Part shown: piece after piece, positions 31,906 through 41,390 of the stretch
Layout of the letters: each line of letters starts with the position of its first letter
Position numbering within the stretch: position 1 is the stretch's first letter
Assembly (NCBI GenBank): GCA_030847615.1
Contig: JAUMIR010000004.1
Location: 228,698,501 to 228,762,500 of the forward strand
Length of the DNA stretch: 64,000 nucleotides
Source: Gambelia wislizenii
Taxonomy: Eukaryota; Chordata; Lepidosauria; Squamata; Crotaphytidae
Direction: 5' to 3'
Translations under genes and position numbers: made by a program
The notes under the pieces: model-generated
Told to the model about the DNA's origin: nothing
What the model saw: the letters and a program-made list of their open reading frames with translations, nothing else
Databases searched by the model: none

Positions 31906-32374
31906 GCGAGATCATTCCTCCTCCCCTTCCCCCCTGCCATCACCAACTGCGGGTAATTGAATCAGCAGTTGGCAAATCAGCAAATACAGGGGTGCTACTG
32001 TATTTAAAACTACGCCATCTCACTTTTTAAAACTGTAAGCAAACTGGAGGCTGAAATAGGTTGATGGGTTCTATGAGGCAGAACCTGAAAATACCATGAT
32101 ACAGCCTGTAACATCTTTTGGGGGTAACAATGCTCCTTTTGCAAAATCACAAAGGAACCAGTACCATCATTGCTTTTTTCAATGGAATGAGTTATATTTA
32201 CTCAGTACTTTTTTCTTATTGGTTTTGGGGGCACAACAAGTTTTTGGGAGGCATTTGAAGGATGCCTCTGTCTTTTAAACAATGTTCTTACCTATTTTAA
32301 TAGATATTTCCTCTTCTTGTCCCACAAATGAAAAAGTAGTAGAAAAGTACCAAGCAGTCAAAAAGTAACAAACA
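31906..32374. other. Unique sequence, no gene seen
   Basis: No recognisable feature. Confidence 0.35.
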
Positions 32375-33047
32375 GCTAAAAAAATAATGACCACAGAGGA
32401 TTCACATAGATTCAATGTAGACAATGAGGAAATTGAAATAGTTAACGACTTCCCATACCTTGGATCAATCATTGATCAGAATGGAGATTGCAGTGAAGAA
32501 ATCAGAAGGAAACTAAGGCTGGGAAGGGCAGCTATGAAATAACTAGACAAAATCCTGAAGTGCAAACCTAGACAACTGAACACTAAAGTTAGGATTGTCC
32601 ATGCAATCGTATTTCCCGTCACTATGTATGGTGTGAGAGCTGAACAGTAAAGAAAGCTGAGAGAAAAAAGATCAACGCTTTTCAGATGTGGTACTGGAGA
32701 AGAGTTCTGTGGATACTGTGGATGGCTAAAAAGTCAAACAAATGGGTCATAGAACAAATCAAGCCTGAACTCTCCCTAGAAGCCTAGATGACTAAATTGA
32801 GGTTGTCATACTTCAGCCACATCATGAGAAGGCACAACTCACTAGAAAAGACAATAACACTTGGCAAAGTAGAAGGCAGTAGGAAGAAAGGAAGACCAAA
32901 TCCCAGACAGATAGATTCAGTCAAGGAGGCCATGCCCTTGAATCTGCAGGACCTGAGTAGAGCTGTTGAAGATATGGAGTCTTGGAGATGTCTCAGTCAC
33001 AGTGTTGCCATAAGCTGAGGTCAGCTTGAGGGCATTTAACAACTACT
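32375..33047 (+). pseudogene. BovB/RTE LINE, C-terminal part
   Basis: The plus strand encodes a BovB tail: FPYLGSIIDQNGDCSEEI, LRLGRAAMK, a block with MWYWRRVLW, IEQIKPELSLEA and MTKLRLSYFSHIMRRHNSLE followed by KTITLGKVEGSRKKGRPN. It ends VAIS-stop, followed by (ACT)n. At least three in-frame stops interrupt the first half, while 32788-33018 stays open. RT palm and endonuclease are absent. The 3' end 'gccataagctgaggtcagct' parallels the tails of the Sauria-like SINEs. Confidence 0.87.
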
Positions 33048-33160
33048 ACTACTACTACTACTACTATTGATTGATTGATTGAATTTATATCCCGCCTTTC
33101 TCCCAAGATAGGATTCAAGGGGGCTTACAATAAATTTTAAAGGATACATTTTGTAATGCA
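33038..33160. repeat. (ACT)n and (TTGA)n microsatellites with a LINE 3'-tail fragment
   Basis: ACT units (33042-33065) form the BovB tail. Then 'ttgattgattgattgaatttatatcccgcc...gggggcttacaat' is the complement of an L2-type 3' end. Confidence 0.6.
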
Positions 33161-33814
33161 GGCTACATGTTTTCTCTGTGTGTACAAACAACTCGTGTGT
33201 TTTTCTCCACTTTGGGACATTCAAATTCACTGGGAGAAAATCTAGGTCTCCCTACTCTATTATTCTTCTCAATGAGATTTCCCAACCATGAGAAACCCAT
33301 TTTTCAAGCTGTAGACAAATAATTTAAAACATTTTTCCATCCCTAGTACTGCATCTAACTTGCAACAGGCTTTTGCAAAAGTTATAATTGTTTCCCCACA
33401 AAATGAAAAGACAATGAAACTATAAATATATAACAACGCACACACACACACACCCCTATATTGCAGAAAATAACCCAAGGGCCAAGTTGCTTTTTATACA
33501 ATAAGAAAAATCTCTCATCATAAAGCTTACCATATTCTCATTTCTTCTCTTGTATGCAATTTATTTTGCTTTCCAGGTCAAGGTGCATGCATGCCTCGGT
33601 AGACTGGACATCTGAAGAAAAGGTCAGTAGTGCATCCCATTTCACCTCTAGCTTGACTGACTCTGAGTTTTCTCTGGTGCCCTGTATGGAGGAAACACTC
33701 TTTGTGCTTAACTGAAAAACAGTAAAATGAAGCACAAAATAAAAGTGATCAAAAATGTTTTACCCTCTTCAGCATGCCTTAGCCTTGAACAATATTCAGT
33801 GGTTAACAGGAAAT
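33161..33814. other. Unique sequence, no gene seen
   Basis: It contains a short (CA)n at about 33437-33452 and is otherwise featureless. Confidence 0.35.
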
Positions 33815-34095
33815 GTTTGGAATTTTATATGATTCAGGTCCAGGTTATTTGAAGGACAATATTCTCCCATATGAACTTGCCTATATATTGAGATCTTCTG
33901 GGAAGGTCCTTCTCTCTGTCTCCCTCCACTCTCACAGGTACACCTGCTGGGGATGTGGAAGAAGGCCTTCCCAGTGGTTGTTCCTAGGTGCCGGAGCTCC
34001 TTTCCCAGAAAGGTTAGATTGGCACCCTCCTCACAATCCTTCTGCAAGCAGGTGAATACCTTTTTGTTCTGATATAACAACAACAACAACAATAT
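33815..34095 (+). pseudogene. Older L2-group LINE 3' end, copy 1
   Basis: The plus strand reads GPGYLKDNILPYELAYILRSS then, after a frame change, a block like RLWNSLP in its sister copy at 38865. It ends with an (AAC)n tail near 34078-34092. The pattern LRSSG...APLWN...LP is that of an L2/Rex-type RT C-terminus. It is distinct from the younger L2 copies and more decayed. Confidence 0.65.
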
Positions 34096-34286
34096 TAGTT
34101 TACAATTATCCAAGAATCAAAGTTCTCCAAGTAGAAATTCCCTGATTTAAAAGTTCAGCCTCATTTTAAAAGGCTTTTCCATTCTTTGGGGATGTCATCA
34201 ACTGTAAGAGTTCCAGGCTTCAGAAATCCTTTACTTTCCATGCCATGATCCATTCTCAGGTCCCTTTCACTGGTCAAGAACACCAA

Positions 34287-35737
34287 GGACTTTATCATAC
34301 AGGGCTGAAATAGCGGAATTATGATGTGATAGTATGACAAACAGGTTATTGCACCATGTCATCCTCCTCCTGTGGTCCATGTGTACTCCACCCATTAATT
34401 AGGCATAACTTTTAATTGACAAGCAAAGCTGCCGATAGCCCTCAATACCGCTCTTTTCACAGTACTGACGAGTGTGCAATAATCATATCCCTCTGTAAAT
34501 GTGTGATTCCAGCGTGAATGAGTGGTCCTCTTCTCCCCTCCTCTTTCCCAATGAGAACACACAATGAAACTTCTGTGGGAGAACATGAAGAGGACCTACA
34601 GGATGCTCTTTTAATCAACTGTCACCTTTTCTTGGTACCTTTTTTTGTTTGTTTAAGTGTTTATTTATACATTTCTTTGGTTATTTATTTGTTTGTCGTG
34701 TTTAGAGCAAAGCCATTTCTTCTCACAAGAACAGCCAAAATCTCGCCCATGCAAAATCTGTCTGGAAAACAACTAGTTACCGGCAAAGTATAAACAGCAC
34801 TACTCTGGGAAGGTAGCCAACTGTTAATTAGCTCACAGGAATGCAAACACAGTCAAAGATTTAGTCTAGTAACACAGTCCAAAAGGTCAAAGGCTTACAG
34901 CAATCAGTCAGAGTGGGTCCAAAACAGCCCATGGGTCAACAGGAGCAGGCAGCAGAGTAGTCAGGGACAGTCCAAGGTCTAAGCATGAGTCAAGGTAACA
35001 GAAGTCAAGATAACCAGAATCCAAGCACCAAAGTCAGCAGGAAGTTTTCACCAGGAAGATCAGTTGATCTCTGACAAAGCCTCCATCGCCTCTCCCAGCA
35101 TATATAAAGCAATTAAGGCTTTGTCAGGTGTTTCTTAACAAGCAGCTTTTTCTCATAAAGTCTCAGAGATTTCCTTTGAGCTTCCTTTTGAGCTCACTGC
35201 TGGGTATACGATGGTGGAAGTAAGTCCCTCTCTTCTTCTTCATCCTTATCTGAATGGGCAGGACTCTCTGCTAGGACTGACGCCAACCCACGTGGACCAG
35301 GCTCTTCCTCTGCTTGAGCTTCTAGGTTAGCAGAGTTCCCTGCTGGCACAGGTGTAGATAAACCTGTGCCAGGGTCCCTAGGGCCGTTCCCTGCCATGTC
35401 CTCCTCCTCCTCTGACTCTATACCCTCATCAAGCTCACAGGGCATGACAAAATCGCAGAAGTAAGAGAAAAAAATTTCTTAAAGTTACATCTGCTGGCCA
35501 GCAAGAGGTGTTAATACTGCCATTAGAAGGCAATGTGAAGACAAGTATTAGTATAGCGTGAGCTGAAATCCTGTTCTTAAACCTAGAGGTGATGGTCGTG
35601 CAATAATTTCATGGCAGTAGAATTGTGCAATTACAGCAACATGCGATAATTACTGTAATCATGGCACTATGTTTCTGCTTTCCTCAATTGCAGAATTACA
35701 GATTTACAGAAGCTACTCTGATAAAGTTCCAAGTCTT
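34287..35737 (+). mobile_element. Probable TIR-family type A element split by a solo LTR
   Basis: The left end is ggactttatcatac and the right end tgataaagttcc. Between them, 'cttttaattgacaagc' and 'cttctcacaagaacagcc' occur at places expected from the copy at 63606. Similarity is weaker than for other copies and the flanking triplets (caa, aag) do not match cleanly. Confidence 0.45.
34759..35449 (-). mobile_element. Solo LTR (691 bp) with 5-bp target duplication
   Basis: On the plus strand it begins TGTCTGGAAA and ends GGCATGACA, flanked by aaatc on both sides (34754-34758 and 35450-35454). A TATA-like 'tttatatatgctggg' on the minus strand (near 35100) and the direction of the acidic frame suggest minus orientation. 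The 83-codon minus frame (35194-35445), rich in Glu/Asp, lies in the first part of the LTR; I would not call it a gene. No internal proteins are present. A gypsy-like or retroviral origin is possible. Confidence 0.78.
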
Positions 35738-36267
35738 GTGTGTTCTCCAAGCAGACATTTATAAAGCTGAACCACATTTATAAAGCTGAACCACAGAATT
35801 CTTTAAAGCTTTGAATAAAAAAAAAGTTTGAGAGGCTTAATCTGCTGTTCTATTAGTAACCATAGGAAAGTTTACATGGAAGTAATCTGAATGCTAAAAC
35901 AAGTGTGACAAATCGGCCAAAATCCAATTTCTACTCTCAAATAGAGTAGACCCACTGAATCAATTGTTGAATAGTAAATAAACATTTGAGTAAATTGGTC
36001 TAAAGGGTTGTGAGATCAGGAGCCTCCTAGGCCCTAAGACCTAGGGATGGCCCGTGTTGATATTATTATTTATAACTCACACTTATATTTTGTATTGTGT
36101 GGAGGTGGACGCACGGCTGGTAGGTGGCTACTAGAGATTTTTAAGGGACTCTTTGCTCATTCCCAGCCCTATTCCTGGAATCTGGTGCCATCCAGATCAT
36201 AGCAAATGGTCTGGACAGCATTTCCTTCCTTCTCATCTTCTGCCTCCTCATTAGGTATGTAAGTAAT
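35738..36267. other. Unique sequence, no gene seen
   Basis: A short direct repeat 'catttataaagctgaaccaca' (first 20 bases conserved) occurs at about 35755 and 35774. Otherwise nothing is recognised. Confidence 0.4.
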
Positions 36268-36382
36268 CACTAATTTTCTTCCAGAAGAGTTGTTTGGCAG
36301 TGGAATGCACTGCCTCAAAGTGTGTTGGAGTCTCCTTCTTTGGAGGCTTTTAAACAGAGGCTGGATGGCCATCTGAGTTAAC
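36268..36382 (+). mobile_element. CR1 LINE 3' fragment
   Basis: The plus strand contains 'gcagtggaatgcactgcctc', 'gagtctccttctttggaggc' and 'cagaggctggatggccatct', the CR1 C-terminal coding end ([13 protein letters not shown]). The ATTCTATGA terminus is missing. Confidence 0.75.
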
Positions 36383-36394
36383 ATGTGATTGTTT

Positions 36395-36665
36395 TGCACA
36401 GAACAACTTTCTACCCAGAGCATTTTCTGCACAGGGGAAAAAAGTATTTTCTGTGCAGAAAATAATTCTATTTCCTATGCAGAAAATGTCATCTTCTGTG
36501 CAAATCAACCATGTGTGAATTTTGTGCATAAGACCTCCCTAATTGTAGCATTTTCTGCACAGAAAACAGCATTTTCTGTGCAGAATTAATATTTATGTGT
36601 AGAAATACTATTTTTCTGTGCCAAAAATGCTGTATATTCTGCAGAAAATGCTGTTGTCTATACAA
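36395..36665. repeat. AT-rich tract of repeated TTTTCTGTGCAGAAAA-like palindromes
   Basis: About ten imperfect copies of a palindrome of the form attttctg(t/c)gcagaaaat occur at irregular spacing in 270 bp. A similar but sparser tract lies near 13770-13910. I do not recognise the family. Confidence 0.7.
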
Positions 36666-37083
36666 AACAAGCATGTTTGAATTTTGTGCCTAATAAGTAC
36701 AGGACTCCAAAGATTCTTGTCAGTACAGGGTTCTTCTCATCAGGGCTTCTCAACACTCAAAAAACATGTTTTTGACCATTTTTTTTTAATATTTTAAAAT
36801 ATTCTTTTCATTACTAATTCCAACTATGCATCTTCTCCCCTTTCAAGCCAGAGACATACTAAGCACAGTAAGAGGTTGAGGCTGCACTTGCTCCCTTCTC
36901 TTCTTCTCCACCACCCCAACACCTTCCTCTCCTGCCTTCATACCATGAGGCACAGCTTGTTGGGACTGCCTCTTGCTGTTACTGCTGCCTTTTTCCTTGT
37001 TCCAGTAAAGTGCCTCCACTGGAGCCTTGCCCACCCCCTAAAGTTTGATCAGCTTGGCTGGAGGACTTTAGGTGGGACTCCAG
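36666..37083. other. Unique sequence, no gene seen
   Basis: The 145-codon plus frame from 36876 runs on into the LTR that follows and has no recognisable domain. Confidence 0.4.
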
Positions 37084-37763
37084 TGTCAGGGATGATGGGA
37101 GTTGTAGCTCTTCACCTCTGGCTCAAACTCACCACCTTGTTATGCAGCAGAGCCAACCAGCTTAGATCAGTGGTTAATGCTTTCCTTCAAAGCAGCAGAG
37201 TTTCAGAGAATAGGCTGAAGATCCTGACAAACTCTCCAAGCCTTCTCACTCTTCTCCAGGTGTCTCCAGAACGTCTCCAGGATTCACTCAGGCAACTCAG
37301 TAGTTTTATATAAAACCTACTTTATTCTTCTATATAAATATACTATATGGTCAACAAATCACAATCTCTACACACTACTCCACAATATCTCCAAACCACT
37401 CCAACTCTACTCAACCACCACAAAAATACATTGGCAAACATTGCAATTTTATAGCCATTGTTTATCACCACCCACTAATTAGTTTCCACCCAGTGGGTGT
37501 GTACTTCCATTCTGATTGGTCCACATAGTTCCACCCATGCCTAAGACCAACCCATGTATTTCAACATTTCACCTTGTACACTTAATGATTCTCAGGTGTT
37601 TCCAATCTGCATTCAGTACCTCTGTCCTTGGCTCTCAGGCTTCTAGATTACATTAGCAGTTTCACCTGTGTAGCCCCATAATTGCTCTTGCTTAGTCATT
37701 GTGACTTTCACATACATATTTTATTTCTTTCACTGTATGTCCCATGTTGCATTTTCCTTAACA
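37084..37763 (-). mobile_element. Solo LTR (680 bp) with 5-bp target duplication
   Basis: The plus strand begins TGTCAGGGATG and ends CCTTAACA, flanked by tccag on both sides (37079-37083 and 37764-37768). Read on minus, it has a TATA-like 'ggctataaaattgc' near 37455 and a polyadenylation signal 'aataaagtag' near 37330 in the correct order, which sets minus orientation. No internal coding region is present. Confidence 0.85.
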
Positions 37764-38101
37764 TCCAGAACTGAAGACTTCATCTGGGACCCCCAGGCCT
37801 GGCATTCTAGTCTGTTTTGGTAAAAACCAGCAGTTAGCTTGAGGCCTTAAATACAGTATTCAGCGCAGCCTTTAGTACTCCATGTGAAATGGTACTGTGT
37901 CCATTTATCAATATGGTAGAAATGACATGAGTGAAAGAAGTGGTGATGATAACCACTGATCATATGGAACAGGCAATGAGCAGATACATGAGTGCATGTT
38001 TTAGGGTGCCCACTTATACATCACTGAAAAGAGAACATAGATCACCAGGGAGGAGGACACAAAAGACCATTGATTTGCTTGGTGTTGCACATGCTGATTA
38101 T
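37764..38101. other. Unique sequence, no gene seen
   Basis: No recognisable feature. Confidence 0.35.
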
Positions 38102-38674
38102 GGACTTTATCAGACCACCCCACGTTACTGTTCTTTTGCCGGCATAAATTATGGCATTTTTATGCTGGCAAAAGAACCACCACCACCACACTTACCTTGA
38201 GCAGCATCAGTGAGGCTTCTCTGGCAGTAAAGTAGCACAAATGTAGCTCCTTTTACTTTCTGGGTTGAAATCTCACCGATTCTCACGAAAAGATGCTAGC
38301 ACGGGAAAATGAAAAATAAAAGCAAAAAAACACACAAAATGTTCACACAAGCACAAAAACACACTTTAAAAGTCCCAGGTACATGGAGGGGGGTCATAAA
38401 AAGAGCATCCCCTACCTAGCTGTCATGATCTCAACCGGAAGTGTTTGCTCATTGGCACTGTATTCACATGAGTACAATGGCACAAGGATTCAAACCTGGC
38501 AATGCCGGCAACAAAGTGTCATGGCTGATCTATTGATGGCATGGCCCATCAATAAAAAGGAACGGGCTTTTAACAATATACGATCATGAAATGATGAAGT
38601 TGTCTGATATGCGCACTCTTTCACAATCATTAGGCATCCTTATGATGCCATATTTGCCAGGTATGATAAAGTCC
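38102..38674 (-). mobile_element. TIR-family DNA transposon, type A, complete (reverse orientation)
   Basis: The TIRs are ggactttatcagac and tatgataaagtcc. Flanking triplets tat and tgt differ by one base. The hairpin (gttcttttgccggcataaat / atttttatgctggcaaaagaac) lies near the left end, so the element is reversed relative to 21202-21782. At 573 bp it is non-coding. Confidence 0.82.
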
Positions 38675-38864
38675 TGTGTGTTCAGATGCAGAATTAGACA
38701 TGATATTTAAAATTTAAATATGTTTGCAAGACATCTCACCAAGTGGGGCAAACTGAGCAGATGACTGTTTGTCTGCAGTCCACACACTAACTGCAGCAGC
38801 TTCAAAGTCCCAGATCATCGTCCTGGTGACTCTTTATCTATCTATTTGACAGACTGGAAGGCTT

Positions 38865-39292
38865 AAATATGGCATGGGCCAGGTTATTTGAAGCACCATA
38901 CCTCCCTGTATGTATGTATGTATGTATTTATTTATTTATACCCCGCTCTTCAGCCACAAAGGCTATCAGAGTGGCTTACAAATTGTTTTAAGCAATAGCT
39001 ATTTACACATCTACACTGTATTAAGCAGTTTCCAATGTGTGTTAGCTAATTGCCCCCACAAGCCAGGTACTCATTTTACCGATCTACGAAAGGATGGAAG
39101 GCTGAGTGAACCTTGGAGCCCTCTGGGATTGAACTCGCAATGTGGTGACTTGCAGGACTGGCATTTAACCACTGCACCAGTAGAGCTTTAAGATAGTCTG
39201 GAGAAGCCCTTCTCTCTGTCAACCACTTTCACAAGCTTGTTTGGTGGGAACAACAAAGAAGGCCTGTTGGTTGCCGCTCCTAGACTTTGGAA
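38865..39292 (+). pseudogene. Older L2-group LINE 3' end, copy 2 (upstream part)
   Basis: It is collinear with 33815-34095: WHGPGYLK, then (after a SINE) a stretch ending LLVAAPRLWN at the L2 insertion point. It continues at 41101 as SLPREARMAPSL. One ttggaa of the L2 target duplication must be removed for the frame to join, which it does exactly. Confidence 0.75.
38909..39188 (-). mobile_element. tRNA-derived SINE with L2-like tail, copy 1
   Basis: On the minus strand the head reads 'tggtgcagtggttaaatgcc' (A-box-like) and then a B-box-like 'gagttcaatccc'. The tail is 'taagccactctgatagcc' to 'agagcggggtataaataa', ending in a tetranucleotide run. The tail resembles the 3' end of the L2 elements at 22464 and 41030. 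It is inserted in the older LINE. Confidence 0.8.
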
Positions 39293-40785
39293 GGCTACTT
39301 AGTAGGGTAAGGAAGACGACCTGCCCTCTCGATCCTTGCCCTTCATGGCTGGCCATCCGGGGGGGGGGTGCCTTGATGGTGTTCCTTAGGGACATCATCA
39401 ATGCATCCCTCAGAGAAGGGTGTGTTCCATTTTGCTTAAAGGAAGTGGCCATTAGGCTGCTCCTGAAAAAACCTTCCCTGGACCCCCTGGACATGAACAA
39501 CTATAGGCCGGTTTCTATGTTACCATTCTTGAGCAAGGTGATCGAGAGGGCAGTTGAGCTTCAACTCCAAGTGGTCTTGGATGCAACCGATTATCTAGAC
39601 CCATTTCAAACTGGCTTTAGGTCGGGATTTGGAGTTGAGACTGCCATGGTTGCCTTGACCGATGACCTGCGTCTAAGCATCGACAGGGGTAGTGTGACCC
39701 TGTTGGTGCTTTTAGACATCTCAGCAGCTTTCAATACAATAGATCATAGCATCCTCTTGGATCACCTGAGAGGGTTAGGAATCGGAGACACTGCATTCCA
39801 GTGGTTCCGATCCTTCCTCTCGGGCAGGCCCCAGAGGGTGTTGCTCAGGGACAGCTGCTCCAGCAGAAAGGAGCTTACTTGTGGTGTTCCGCAAGGCGCC
39901 ATCCTGTCCCCGATGCTGTTTAACATCTATATGAAGCTGCTGGGTGAGATTATTCGGAGTTATGGGGCTGGGTGTTATCAGTACGTGGATGACACCCAGA
40001 TCTATTTCTCCTTGTCCCAATTGTCAGTCTCAAATTCTGATGGCATCTCTCCTCTTAATGATTGTCTTAAAGCAGTAATGGTTTGGATGAGGAAAAACAG
40101 ATTGAGATTAAATCCAGACAAAACGGAGGTGCTCATGGTAGCGGCCCCAAAACCAGGAGTTGGGTTGCAACCTCCAGTCCTGGACGGGGTCACGCTCTCC
40201 GTTAAGGACTGTGTTCGCAGTCTGGGGGTGCTCCAGGATTCATCGCTACAGATGACTAGTCAGGTGAATGCGACGGTCAGGAGTGCCTGTTATCAGCTTC
40301 GGCTGATACGCCAGCTGCGCCCTTTCCTGGAAGTAAGGGACCTCGAGACTGCGGTGCACGCGCTGGTAACCTCTCGTCTAGATTTCTGCAATGTGCTCTA
40401 CATGGGGCTACCCTCATGCTTGGTCCAGAAACTTCTGTTGGTACAAAATATGGCAGCCAGAGTGGTCTCGGGAACATCTTGGAGAGACCATATAACTCCA
40501 GTATTAAAATCTCTCCACTGGCTGCCTATCAATTTCCAGGCCCAGTATAACATGTTGGTTATTACTTTTAAAGCCCTAAATGGCTTGGGTCCAACTTATC
40601 TCCGGAACCGCCTCCTCCCGTACAATCCTCCCCGCACACTCTGGTTCTCTGGGAGGAATTTGCTTCAGCCACAAAAATATAGGCTGTCTGCAACCTCCCA
40701 GAGGGCCTTTTCGGCAGTCTCCCCCAAACTGTGGAATGACCTGCCGAACGAGATCCATCAGATGACAAGCCTGAGTAGCTTTTAA
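39292..40785 (+). pseudogene. L2-like reverse transcriptase (open frame, endonuclease lost)
   Basis: The open frame of 514 codons starts at 39241, but its first 17 codons belong to the older LINE; L2 sequence starts at about codon 18. Motifs by residue: NYRPVS (87-92), motif A LLDISAAFNTIDH (157-169), GVPQGAILSP (215-224), catalytic YVDD (248-251), LNPDKTEVL, SRLDFCNVLYMGLP and HITPVLKSLHWLPI. It ends SSF-TAA, with further codons KALKTDLFRQAF in frame beyond. The RT appears complete, so the copy may be young, but it lacks a 5' region and endonuclease. It copies its RNA at a nicked target when intact. Confidence 0.9.
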
Positions 40786-41094
40786 AAAGCACTAAAGACG
40801 GATCTCTTTCGGCAGGCCTTTCCTAATTAGATCCTGGCCTCAGGGGCCTCCTGGCCTCTTTTAGTCTGCTGGCTATTTATTGTATTTATTGTATTTATTG
40901 TATTTAAATGTGATTTTAGATAGTTGCTTTTAATTTATATTTGTTTAATATCTTTTTATGGGGCAGGGTGGGTGTGGGTGGTGTTTTGGGATTTTTATCT
41001 GTTTTGTATTTTAATTATTGTAAGCCGCCCCGATTGTTTTAACAGAGGGGCGGGGTATAAATAATAATAATAATAATTATTATTATTATTATTA
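39293..41094 (+). mobile_element. L2-like LINE with 6-bp target duplication, 5'-truncated
   Basis: Direct repeats ttggaa flank it (39287-39292 and 41095-41100). The 3' end reads 'gtaagccgccccgattg...gaggggcggggtataaa' and an (AAT/ATT)n tail. At 1.8 kb it retains the whole RT but lacks the endonuclease. It is inserted in an older LINE of the same broad group. Confidence 0.9.
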
Positions 41095-41390
41095 TTGGAA
41101 TTCCCTCCCCAGAGAGGCCAGGATGGCACCATCCTTGCTCTTCTTCTAGCAACAGATTAAAACATTTTTGTGCTACCAGGAATGGACTTTTAAAGCTGTG
41201 TGGTATAGTTGTTAAGATTTTTAAGAGTCTTTCTATAATTTTTTAATGCATTTTAATATTTTTAATGTTTTTAACTTATAAATTGTTTAATTCCTTTAAA
41301 AAATTTATATTTATACTGTTATATTAACTTTTGTATTACTTTTAACTTGTATTGTTTTAAATAAAGGACTATACTCTGTAAAAGAGAATA
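41095..41390 (+). pseudogene. Older L2-group LINE 3' end, copy 2 (downstream part)
   Basis: It resumes the frame broken by the L2 (NSLPREARMAPSL...), then AT-rich 3'UTR-like sequence follows to about 41390. Compare 34005-34095 in copy 1. Confidence 0.7.

Noticed and set aside
31941..32001. Tigger-like gcagttggcaaatcagc
   Set aside because: Only a weak resemblance to pogo-type ends, with no partner TIR.
35194..35445. Acidic 83-codon minus-strand frame
   Set aside because: It is fully contained in the solo LTR, and its Glu-rich stretch reflects a CTC/TCC-rich tract.
36876..37313. 145-codon plus-strand open frame
   Set aside because: It crosses the border of the solo LTR at 37084 on the opposite strand and shows no domain; the start of the sequence is hydrophobic by composition only.
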